In this document: piece by piece, positions 14,401 to 21,045 of the stretch | How the letters are laid out: each line of letters opens with the position of its first letter | Position numbering within the stretch: position 1 is the first letter of the stretch | NCBI GenBank assembly: GCA_019114925.1 | Contig: DXEO01000175.1 | Location: 1-21,662 of the forward strand | Length of the DNA: 21,662 nt | Direction of reading: 5' to 3' | Source of the DNA: Candidatus Corynebacterium faecipullorum | Lineage (GTDB): Bacteria > Actinomycetota > Actinomycetes > Mycobacteriales > Mycobacteriaceae | Notes under the pieces: model-generated | The model's input: the letters and a program-made list of their open reading frames with translations, nothing else | What the model was told of the DNA's origin: nothing | Databases searched by the model: none | Program-made: the position numbers and the translations under genes

Positions 14401-15579
14401 ATGCGCTTTCTCCCTGAGCTCGAAGGTGTGCGTGCACTGGCAGCGTTGGCAGTCGTGATCACGCACGTGTCCTTCCAGACGGCAACCGGCTGGGCCTGGG
14501 CTGAGCGCTTGGATTATGGGGTGGCGGTCTTCTTCGTGCTCAGCGGTTTCTTGCTGTGGCGCCGGCGGCATGCGCACACGGCGCGGCAGTATCTTCTTTC
14601 CCGCGTGGCGCGATTGGCACCGCTCTACGTCGTCTGCGTGGTGGCGGTACTCGCCTTGCTTCCCGACGCTTCCCCCCTAACCCTCCCGCAAGTCATCACC
14701 AACCTGACCGGCACGCAGCTCTATATTGCTGACGGCCTGGTTCCCGGGTTAACGCAATTGTGGTCGCTGTGCGTGGAGTTCGCCTTTTATGCGGTGTTGC
14801 CGCTGTTGGCGTGGTTGTTGGATAAGCTCTCGGCGCGCCCGCGGGTTGTGGTTATCGCCGGTGCGGGGGTACTGAGTTTGTTCTGGGGCTTCCTGCCCTT
14901 TGTCGCCGGCTATGAATCCGGCGATGTCAACACGCAGATTTGGCCGCCGGCGTACTTTTCGTGGTTCGCGGTGGGAATGTTGGCCGCGGAGGCTGAGGCC
15001 GCGCAGTTGCGCCTGCGCGCCGGGCGCATCATGCGTCCGGTCTGCTGGGCGGTGGCTGCGGGCTGCGTGTGGCTGGCGAGCCGCGAGTGGTTCGGACCGC
15101 AAGGGCTGGTCCACCCGGAGCCTGGCGAGTTTGCACGCCGCATTGCGGTGGGCGCTGTGTGCGGGGCCTGCATCGTGGTGCCGGTAGCGCTGGCACCTCG
15201 CGAAAGCTGGCTCTCCTCCGAGTGGATGCGGGCGCTGGGCCGCTGGTCTTATGGGGTTTTCATGTGGCATGTGGCGGTGCTGGCCATTGCCTTCCCGCTG
15301 TTAGGCGTGTCTGCCTTCTCGGGTGCTGCCTGGGATTTCGCGGTGGTGCTGGCTTTTACGGTGGTGGTCAGCTGTGTGCTGTCTGCTGCGACCTACGTGC
15401 TTGTCGAGGTCCCCGGCCGTGACTTCATCCGTTCCTTCGCCCTTGCTCGCGGTCGCATCGCTGTCCCGCGTTCTTTGCCGCGTCAGGCAGATAGCCCTGC
15501 CGGCTGCGCTTCCCATTCCGCTACCGAGGGTTCCGGATCCCTCGCCAGCGCTGATGGCTCTACTGATTCTGCTTCCTAA
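14401..15579 (+). CDS. tmaT: Membrane acyltransferase (acyltransferase-3 family), TmaT type
   Basis: This 392-residue protein belongs to the acyltransferase-3 family of about ten-span membrane enzymes. The N-terminus FLPELEGVRALAALAVVITH carries the family R-A-x-A-A pattern and the conserved catalytic histidine (His22), and GVAVFFVLSGFLLWRR is the next hallmark. It has no C-terminal SGNH domain; instead there is a Ser/Ala-rich cytoplasmic tail of about 45 residues. The position matches C. glutamicum tmaT (NCgl2759), which acetylates trehalose monocorynomycolate and is required for efficient MmpL-mediated transport, and M. tuberculosis Rv0228. It is transcribed away from the DUF3068 operon across 53 bp and is convergent with aftD. 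Family certain; orthology from synteny. Confidence 0.85.
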   Translation: MRFLPELEGVRALAALAVVITHVSFQTATGWAWAERLDYGVAVFFVLSGFLLWRRRHAHTARQYLLSRVARLAPLYVVCVVAVLALLPDASPLTLPQVITNLTGTQLYIADGLVPGLTQLWSLCVEFAFYAVLPLLAWLLDKLSARPRVVVIAGAGVLSLFWGFLPFVAGYESGDVNTQIWPPAYFSWFAVGMLAAEAEAAQLRLRAGRIMRPVCWAVAAGCVWLASREWFGPQGLVHPEPGEFARRIAVGAVCGACIVVPVALAPRESWLSSEWMRALGRWSYGVFMWHVAVLAIAFPLLGVSAFSGAAWDFAVVLAFTVVVSCVLSAATYVLVEVPGRDFIRSFALARGRIAVPRSLPRQADSPAGCASHSATEGSGSLASADGSTDSAS

Positions 15580-15613
15580 CTAGCCACCTTGGCCTCGCCT
15601 CCGATTTCGCAGC

Positions 15614-15750
15614 AGGCATCTGACAGAAGGCATCTTGTAAAAGGCATCAGTCAAAAGGCGTCTTTGCTCCTAAAAACGCCATTTGCCCCTTCTAGGTGGC
15701 GTTTTTAGCGCTGAAGATGCCTTCTGTGAGATGCCTTTTGAGAGGCGCCT
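15614..15750. repeat. 14-bp-periodic inverted repeat array between tmaT and aftD
   Basis: The left side has four consecutive 14-bp units beginning AGGCATC or AGGCGTC (starts 15614, 15628, 15642, 15656). The right side has three units with the complementary core GATGCCT or GGCGCCT, again 14 bp apart (cores at 15716, 15730, 15744). The segments 15614-15636 and 15714-15736 are inverted copies matching at 22 of 23 positions. A 12-bp perfect hairpin (15670-15708) sits between the arms. The left arm has 33 extra bases between outer and inner stem, the right only 5, so folding leaves a large bulge carrying two spare units. No gene or transposase is included. The rest of the gap (15580-15613, 15751-15845) shows only a weak direct repeat (15770-15783 and 15831-15844, 12 of 14). 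Confidence 0.85.
15670..15708. terminator. Bidirectional terminator for tmaT and aftD
   Basis: CTAAAAACGCCA (15670-15681) and TGGCGTTTTTAG (15697-15708) form a perfect 12-bp stem around a 15-base loop. Because the stem ends in A5/T5, the RNA from either strand ends GGCGUUUUU. It lies in the middle of the gap between two convergent genes, so it can stop both transcripts. Confidence 0.85.
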
Positions 15751-15845
15751 TGTGCGGAGCACCATGTGTAGCGGGTCCGCGTCGAAACCAGCGGCCCGGA
15801 AGGAAGCAGCAGGGGCGGACAGCTATGTACAGCGCGTCTGCGTCC

Positions 15846-18800
15846 CTAAGAGGTGCTGCGGGGTGGGAGGCAGGCGCACGTGATAGCCGCGACGCACAGC
15901 AGTTGCACGAGCAGCGAGTCGCCGGCGTAGCCCTCCGCGGGCCAGGGAGCGCGGGCGAGCATCGCGCCCGCAGCTAGGGTGAGCGCGCCCGCCAAGTAGT
16001 CGGAGCGCAGCGTGGTCCAGCGGCTTATAGCCCACGCCGCGGCAGCGGCGGCCACACCGGGAAGACCAGCGACGAGCGCCATCGTTGCCGCGATGAGCAG
16101 GTCCAGAAGGACACGCGCCGAAGGAGACGAGTGGGCAACACGGGCGGGCGAGGCCGTTTGGGAAGCCAGGAGGGCGGCATCGGCGACTGGGCCGGTTGCG
16201 GCTGAATCGTGTGCTGCGTTTGCCGCGGACGAGGCGGGGGAGGCGGAAGCAATAGGCGAGGCAGGGTCAGCGGCTTGGGAACGGGGACCGCGGGCCATGA
16301 CGAGCAGGCACAGCGCGGTGGTCAGCGCGGCGAGCGCGCCGCCGAGGCCGAGGCCCACGCGGTAGACGCGGTCAGCCACGAAGGACATGTGGAAGGTCCC
16401 GCTAGCGCCGGCAGGAATGAGGAAGGCTTGCGTGTCGGCATCGATGGAGCGTGGTTCGAGGGCCAGCGGTTCCGAGGTGGAGGCCAGCGCTGAGTCTTGC
16501 ACCGAACCTGGCGTCGAGACCGCGGCTGTGCTGGGGGAGCGGAGCTCACCGCGTAGGCCCTCGTTGAAAGCACGTCCGGTGATGAGAAGGCGGTCGTGGT
16601 CAACGGGCTCGATGAGCTCGCCGGAAGCAAGCGGGGTATAGCCGGAGTCGGCGGAGGACCCGGCTGGGGTGGCTTCCTGGTTCGAAGAAGCAGCTGAGTC
16701 TGCAGAAGACACTCGCGAGGAGGCGGGGAGGGGATCGGGCAAGGTGGACGCGGTATCAGTCAGCGCCGCCCATTCGCCGGTGGTGCGCAGGAGGTGCTGG
16801 CCGGCGGGCAGGTCGAGGGTGGAGTTGGGGGCGTGGGGGGAGCCGTCGATAAGCACTGTCTTCTCACCGGAGACCCGCACTGTCATGTCGCGCGGGGCGG
16901 TGAAAGAGCGGATGAGGATGTGCTCGTTGTCCTGCTGGAAGAGGAACTGCTCGGCGTTGGGCGAGGTATCGGGAACGGTGACGATGCGCCGCGGGGTGGG
17001 CTGATCCACGATGGACGCCTCCGCAATTCCGGTGCGGCGCTGCGGCTCGATGCGGATGGTGGAGGCCTGTGCGCCGGGCACGCGGATATCGCGGGCGCGG
17101 TAGGCCTCCATGGTGACCGTGACCTTGGAGTCGCCGTTGTGGATGGTCACCTCAGTCGTGCCCGTGGTCATCAGCCGCAGCGTGGGCGAGGTCCACGAAG
17201 ACGAAGAATGCAGCTCTAACCAGCCGGAATCGCCGGGCGCTGGCCACCAGGCGGTGGAGTTTTCTTCGTCGACGGCCGCGGTGAGAGAGCGCGCCGGGTT
17301 CGCCCCGCCGAAGGCGGAGGCATCTGCGGCAGACGAGGACGCGGTGACGCGGCCATCGTGCTCCACCACCTGGGTTAGCGGGCCGGCGGAGGGGTAATCG
17401 CGCAGGCGATTGCGCACAGTGGAGGGGTCATCAGGGGCTAGCGGTGCGGAAACCGGGCCGGAGAGCGTGCCGTAGTTGCGGTCGCGCAAGGTGGGTGTGT
17501 CGGTCACGATATCGGCGTTGGAGGAGACGAGCTCGTGCGGGCCGGAGAGTAGCGCGAGCGATTCCCCACCGCCCGCCACACGCGGCGGAGTCGCAGGCGC
17601 CAGGTTCATGGAGAGGTCGCGGTCGAAGACGACGACGTCGACCTCCCCGAAGGTGTGGACCTCGCCCGGAATGTGAGTCGAAGAACCAGAAATCAGGTCG
17701 TGGCGTACCGCGACGGCCCCGATACCGAGGCGCTGCAACACGAAAGGCGCCGTGGCTGGGTCGCGCTCGATCTGCGCCATCGCACCGTCCAGGCCACGGA
17801 TGGCCTCGGGCGGGATGAGGGGAACGGCGTCGCGGACGGCCCAGGGGACGTCGAGAAGCGGCTGCGCCGGCTCATCGCGCGTCCACCCCCAGTCCTGCCG
17901 CGCAAAGGAGGCCGGGGGGTAGACAAGTACGCGGGTATCCAGCGAGTTCATGAAATCGGCGGCCTCGTGCCAATAGGCCGGTACTTCCTCGTAGGCACCC
18001 TTCGGTAGCAGCCGGCCCGCCCACGCCGGGGCGGTCGCACCCACCACCACGAGGCACACCAGAAGGCCCGCTGCTTGGCGACGACCCAAGTCCAGAGAAC
18101 GTGGCAGCCTCACCCGGGCCGCCATCGCGGCCACGCCGAGCACCAGCGGCATGCGCACCAGCGGGTCGAATTTATGCACGTTGCGCAGCGCGGCCAGCGG
18201 GCCGTCGAGTGCGTCGAGGTACCACGCGGCATGTGTGCCGAGCACGGCCACGCCCACCAATAGCATGAAGGCCCACTCGCGCGGCAGGCGGGACAGGCCC
18301 ACCAGGCCCAAGGCAGCAACGGCCACGGTGACAAGCACGAAGACCGGCTCGGTGGCTAGCTCGTTGCCGGCGACGCGCTCGGTATCCACAAAGGGTGCCC
18401 AGCTGGTGGTTCCGCGCAGGATTTCCGCCAGGTTGAGCCAGCGCGTGGTCACACCAGCGGACTCGATGAATTCCGTAAAGGGCGGGGCATAGCGGCCCAG
18501 GATCAGCAGCGGGGTAATCCACCACGCGGATACCGCAGCGCATCCGGCCAACCACACTAGGCCTGCCTTGCCCGCGCGCCGCCACAACAGAATCAAACCC
18601 GCCGGTAGGCAAGCCGCCAGCGTGGCCGTGGCGTTGACCGCGCCCATGCACGCCACCGCCACCACCGAGGGCGCGGCATCCCGCCAGCCCAACCGGCCCG
18701 GCCGCAGGAAGGGCAGCAGCACCCAGGGGGCGAGCATGACCGGCCAGGTCTCCGAGGAAATCGCGCCCAGCGTGGTCAACGTGCGCGGGGAGAGCGCATA

Positions 18801-19157
18801 GAGCAGACCGCCGAACAGCGCGGCAAAGCTAGGGGCGGCGGGAAGTACCGTGCGGACCAGGCGGAAGAAGCCCAGAAAGCCCACTGCTAGGACCAGGAAC
18901 CACCAGGCGCGCTGCGCAATCCAATCCGGAAGTGGATCCGCCACCAAGAAGAACAAGCCCTGCGGGAAGAGGTAGCCATAGGCCTGGTTCTGCAACTGGC
19001 CCAGCGTGAAAGTATCGGTATAAGCATGCAGCGCGCCGCGCAAGAAATGCGCCGGGTTGGCCACCAGATCATGCTTGGTATCAGCAGCGGTCAGCCCCCA
19101 CGGCTGCACCAGAACCACGAGGGCTAAAAAGAAAAGCCCCCCGATGCGTGCGCGCAC
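15846..19157 (-). CDS. aftD: AftD-type alpha-(1->3)-arabinofuranosyltransferase, membrane-bound
   Basis: This 1103-residue GT-C enzyme starts at GTG. The N-terminal loop after TM1 has ADTKHDLVANPAHFL (Asp26 and Asp30 are catalytic candidates), then GQLQNQAYGYLFPQGLFF, a hallmark of AftD. About eleven spans (to residue ~400) precede a large extracytoplasmic region (about 400-930) with lectin- or carbohydrate-binding-like beta-rich sequence (for example PARSLTAAVDEENSTAWWP), a span near 940-960, a Pro/Ala/Ser-rich linker and C-terminal spans. The mycobacterial protein is about 1400 residues, so this is the shorter corynebacterial form. The enzyme uses decaprenyl-phosphoryl-arabinose to branch arabinogalactan or lipoarabinomannan. 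Its GTG lies one base behind the stop of the DUF2613 gene, and together they match Rv0236A-Rv0236c. It terminates at the shared hairpin with tmaT. Confidence 0.9.
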   Translation of the reverse strand: MRARIGGLFFLALVVLVQPWGLTAADTKHDLVANPAHFLRGALHAYTDTFTLGQLQNQAYGYLFPQGLFFLVADPLPDWIAQRAWWFLVLAVGFLGFFRLVRTVLPAAPSFAALFGGLLYALSPRTLTTLGAISSETWPVMLAPWVLLPFLRPGRLGWRDAAPSVVAVACMGAVNATATLAACLPAGLILLWRRAGKAGLVWLAGCAAVSAWWITPLLILGRYAPPFTEFIESAGVTTRWLNLAEILRGTTSWAPFVDTERVAGNELATEPVFVLVTVAVAALGLVGLSRLPREWAFMLLVGVAVLGTHAAWYLDALDGPLAALRNVHKFDPLVRMPLVLGVAAMAARVRLPRSLDLGRRQAAGLLVCLVVVGATAPAWAGRLLPKGAYEEVPAYWHEAADFMNSLDTRVLVYPPASFARQDWGWTRDEPAQPLLDVPWAVRDAVPLIPPEAIRGLDGAMAQIERDPATAPFVLQRLGIGAVAVRHDLISGSSTHIPGEVHTFGEVDVVVFDRDLSMNLAPATPPRVAGGGESLALLSGPHELVSSNADIVTDTPTLRDRNYGTLSGPVSAPLAPDDPSTVRNRLRDYPSAGPLTQVVEHDGRVTASSSAADASAFGGANPARSLTAAVDEENSTAWWPAPGDSGWLELHSSSSWTSPTLRLMTTGTTEVTIHNGDSKVTVTMEAYRARDIRVPGAQASTIRIEPQRRTGIAEASIVDQPTPRRIVTVPDTSPNAEQFLFQQDNEHILIRSFTAPRDMTVRVSGEKTVLIDGSPHAPNSTLDLPAGQHLLRTTGEWAALTDTASTLPDPLPASSRVSSADSAASSNQEATPAGSSADSGYTPLASGELIEPVDHDRLLITGRAFNEGLRGELRSPSTAAVSTPGSVQDSALASTSEPLALEPRSIDADTQAFLIPAGASGTFHMSFVADRVYRVGLGLGGALAALTTALCLLVMARGPRSQAADPASPIASASPASSAANAAHDSAATGPVADAALLASQTASPARVAHSSPSARVLLDLLIAATMALVAGLPGVAAAAAAWAISRWTTLRSDYLAGALTLAAGAMLARAPWPAEGYAGDSLLVQLLCVAAITCACLPPRSTS

Positions 19158-19158
19158 G

Positions 19159-19356
19159 CTACTCGCGGGAGCCGTACTCCGGCCCGCCCATCACGGCGTC
19201 GGAGGCCTTGACGGAATTATCATTCGGTACGGCATCTGCCTGCGAGAATTGGGCAATGCCCAGGATGGTCACGACTCCCAGCGCCACGCCGACGACCGCG
19301 CTGCCCAGGGCCGGGCCCAGGGTGCGCTTGTTGAGGGAATCGCTGTCGAATGCCAT
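19159..19356 (-). CDS. DUF2613 family small membrane/secreted protein (Rv0236A type)
   Basis: This 65-residue protein has one hydrophobic segment, TLGPALGSAVVGVALGVVTI (about residues 12-33), and a polar C-terminal tail outside the membrane. Length and pattern match DUF2613, which in mycobacteria (Rv0236A) is likewise placed just before aftD. The stop TAG and the aftD GTG are separated by one base, so translation is coupled and a 1:1 partnership is likely. I infer that it is an accessory or stabilising subunit of AftD; no function is established that I know of. The ATG has no ribosome binding site and stands 8 bases behind a good -10 element, so the operon mRNA seems leaderless. Confidence 0.8.
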   Translation of the reverse strand: MAFDSDSLNKRTLGPALGSAVVGVALGVVTILGIAQFSQADAVPNDNSVKASDAVMGGPEYGSRE

Positions 19357-19364
19357 GGCGCCAG

Positions 19365-19385
19365 ATTCTAGCAGCTAAACGCTGC
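19365..19385 (-). promoter_or_regulatory. Promoter of the DUF2613-aftD operon with an embedded dyad
   Basis: TAGAAT (minus strand, 19370-19365) is a strong -10 element, 8 bases before the ATG at 19356. Directly upstream, in the spacer, lies the dyad GCAGC-N5-GCTGC (plus 19371-19385). A good -35 element is not visible. The dyad has no T-run after it, so it could be an operator for a repressor rather than a terminator for the usp gene. Confidence 0.5.
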
Positions 19386-19387
19386 CT

Positions 19388-19891
19388 TTAGGAGTCACTT
19401 TCTTCCGCGTCGTCCTCATCGTCGTTCTCTGGCGGCACGATGAAGACTGGGAGACCGGCGTTGCGCACGATGTACTCCGCCGTGGAATTCGTCCATAAGG
19501 AGCGGAAGCCGGTGAGGGCGCGGGTACCGGTGACGATGACGTCGATGTCGAGTTCTTGGGCGGCGTCGACAATCGCGCTCTGAATCGTCGTCACGGATTC
19601 CACCAGGTGGGCATGGCCCCGCAGCCCCAAGGTCTCCGCCTTGGCGATGCCCTGGCGGCAGATGGCGAGGGCCTCCTCGTAGGCCGGATCATCTTCCACG
19701 CTCTCCGGCGAGACCGTGGACTGGTGCAGTCCGGTGCGGCTGACGGCGCGGGCGGCTTGGCGTGCGGACGGCTCCCACGCGGTGAGGATTTCGACGTCGG
19801 TGGGGCGCAGCAGCCGCGCGGCGTACTCGAGGGCGCGGTCGGCGCGGTCGGAGCCGTCATAGGCAATGAGCATGGTCTCTCCGTTATTCAT
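19388..19891 (-). CDS. Universal stress protein (UspA family)
   Basis: This 167-residue single-domain protein begins MLIAYDGSDRADRALEYAARLL (from Met7), the classic first strand and Asp of UspA. It continues with DIDVIVTGTRALTGF and NSTAEYIVRNAGLPVFIVPP, the region of the ATP-binding loop and last strand. The usual G-x2-G-x9-G-S/T loop is altered here (GTRALTGFRSLWTNST), so nucleotide binding may differ. A short acidic tail (DDEDDAEESD) ends the protein. The ATG at 19891 lies 6 bases behind TAGGAT on the minus strand (19903-19898), suggesting a leaderless transcript; the ATG at 19873 is an alternative start. C. glutamicum has a Usp gene in the same place. Its link to the envelope genes is unknown. 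Confidence 0.85.
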   Translation of the reverse strand: MNNGETMLIAYDGSDRADRALEYAARLLRPTDVEILTAWEPSARQAARAVSRTGLHQSTVSPESVEDDPAYEEALAICRQGIAKAETLGLRGHAHLVESVTTIQSAIVDAAQELDIDVIVTGTRALTGFRSLWTNSTAEYIVRNAGLPVFIVPPENDDEDDAEESDS

Positions 19892-19897
19892 GTGACC

Positions 19898-19942
19898 ATC
19901 CTAACAACCAGGTGTTGCCCGCGCGGGTGCTTCAGGCACACT
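19898..19942. promoter_or_regulatory. Divergent usp / lpqI promoter region with a GC palindrome
   Basis: Toward usp, TAGGAT (19903-19898) is 6 bases before the ATG. Toward lpqI, TTGCCC (19915-19920), a 16-bp spacer and CACACT (19937-19942) is 7 bases before the ATG at 19950. The perfect palindrome CCCGCGCGGG (19918-19927) overlaps the lpqI -35 element and could be an operator. Both transcripts would be leaderless. Confidence 0.4.
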
Positions 19943-19949
19943 GGTGGGC

Positions 19950-21011
19950 ATGAGAAAAGCAATGCCCGCCCTCCTGTTGAGTGCTATCTGTGCGCTGAGC
20001 GCGTGTAGCGAGGAGCCTGTGCTTTCCGACGCCCCGCCGAGCGAAACCAGCGCTGCGCCCACTAGCACCGCGTCGGGCGACGCGGCACCACAGGATGCCG
20101 CGCCTGAGGACGTCCGCGCCCGCGCCGCCGCCAAACTCATGCCGCCGGCGCTGAACTATGACGATGCGCGCGCGAAGCTGGAAGCCGGCGTGGGTGGGCT
20201 CTTCATCCCGAGCTGGGCCGACCCGGAGTTGCTCAGCGATGGCCCGCGGGGAGTGAACGCTTTGCGTGAGGAGATGGGCCGCGACTTCGAGGTCTCCATT
20301 GATTTCGAGGGCGGGCGCGTGCAGCGCTTCTCCGACATCTTGGGAGACTACCCCTCCCCGCAGGCCATGGCGGAGGGCCATAGTCCAGACGAGGTCGAGG
20401 CCCTGGCCACGGAGATCGGGCACAGCCTGCGCGATCACGGCGTGACGGTGGACTTTGCCCCAGTGCTCGACGTGGATGGGGGAGACTTGGAGGTCGTCGG
20501 CGACCGCGCCTTCTCCACCGACCCGGAAACCGCCGGTAATTATGGCGCGGCTTTTGCCCGCGGGTTGCAAGCTGCGGGTGTCAAGGCCGTGTTCAAGCAC
20601 TTCCCTGGCCACGGGCGCGCCTCCGGGGATACGCACCTGGGTGAGGCGGTGACCCCGCCGCTGGAGGAGCTCTCTGGTCGCGAGTTCGTGCCTTTCCACA
20701 CGGCAATCCCGCAAGCCCCGGAAGCGGCCCTCATGATGGGCCACCTCGTGGTCCCTGGGCTGGGCGAGGAGCCGGCCTCCCTTAACCCGCGGGCTTACCA
20801 GCTAGCCCGCGAGGAGCTGGGCTTCGAGGGCACCATTTACACCGATGACCTGGGTGGAATGGCCTCCATCTCGGAGAATTTCAGCGTGCCGGAGGCCGTG
20901 GCCGCAGCCCTTGCCGCAGGTGCTGATATGCCTCTGTGGTCCACCGACGATGACATCAACGCGGTCATCGACGCAGCCGCCGACGTGGTGGCCCAGCAGG
21001 AGGGTGACTAG
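19950..21011 (+). CDS. lpqI: LpqI/NagA2-type lipoprotein beta-N-acetylglucosaminidase (GH3)
   Basis: This 353-residue glycoside hydrolase family 3 protein has a lipoprotein signal: MRK, a hydrophobic core, and lipobox LSAC with Cys19 as the lipidated residue. Catalytic-domain motifs are DFEGGRVQRF (substrate loop), DFAPVLDVDGG, GDRAFSTDP, KHFPGHGRASGDTHLG (the His/Asp acid-base dyad of NagZ-like enzymes) and YTDDLGGMASI (nucleophile Asp). It removes N-acetylglucosamine from cell-wall fragments on the outer face of the membrane, as for M. tuberculosis LpqI. The ATG at 19950 is preferred over the GTG at 19944 because the latter falls at or before the predicted transcription start. C. glutamicum has nagA2 at this place. 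It is divergent from usp and followed 34 bp later by the VanW-like gene. Confidence 0.9.
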   Translation: MRKAMPALLLSAICALSACSEEPVLSDAPPSETSAAPTSTASGDAAPQDAAPEDVRARAAAKLMPPALNYDDARAKLEAGVGGLFIPSWADPELLSDGPRGVNALREEMGRDFEVSIDFEGGRVQRFSDILGDYPSPQAMAEGHSPDEVEALATEIGHSLRDHGVTVDFAPVLDVDGGDLEVVGDRAFSTDPETAGNYGAAFARGLQAAGVKAVFKHFPGHGRASGDTHLGEAVTPPLEELSGREFVPFHTAIPQAPEAALMMGHLVVPGLGEEPASLNPRAYQLAREELGFEGTIYTDDLGGMASISENFSVPEAVAAALAAGADMPLWSTDDDINAVIDAAADVVAQQEGD

Positions 21012-21032
21012 TAAAAACTAGCTGGCAGACGT

Positions 21033-21038
21033 TAATCT
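21033..21038 (+). promoter_or_regulatory. -10 element of the VanW-like gene, leaderless
   Basis: TAATCT stands 7 bases before the GTG at 21046, in a 34-bp gap behind lpqI. No ribosome binding site is present. A small dyad CTAGT-AAAA-ACTAG (21008-21021) overlaps the lpqI stop but lacks a T-run. Readthrough from lpqI remains possible. Confidence 0.45.
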
Positions 21039-21045
21039 CATACAC

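Noticed and set aside
15614..15750. CRISPR array reading of the repeats
   Set aside because: Units are 14 bp with only seven conserved bases and no spacers of CRISPR length, and they switch orientation around a hairpin; no cas genes are present.
15696..15977. 93-codon and neighbouring short plus-strand frames in the tmaT-aftD gap
   Set aside because: They begin within the repeat array and terminator and run antisense into aftD; no ribosome binding site or domain.
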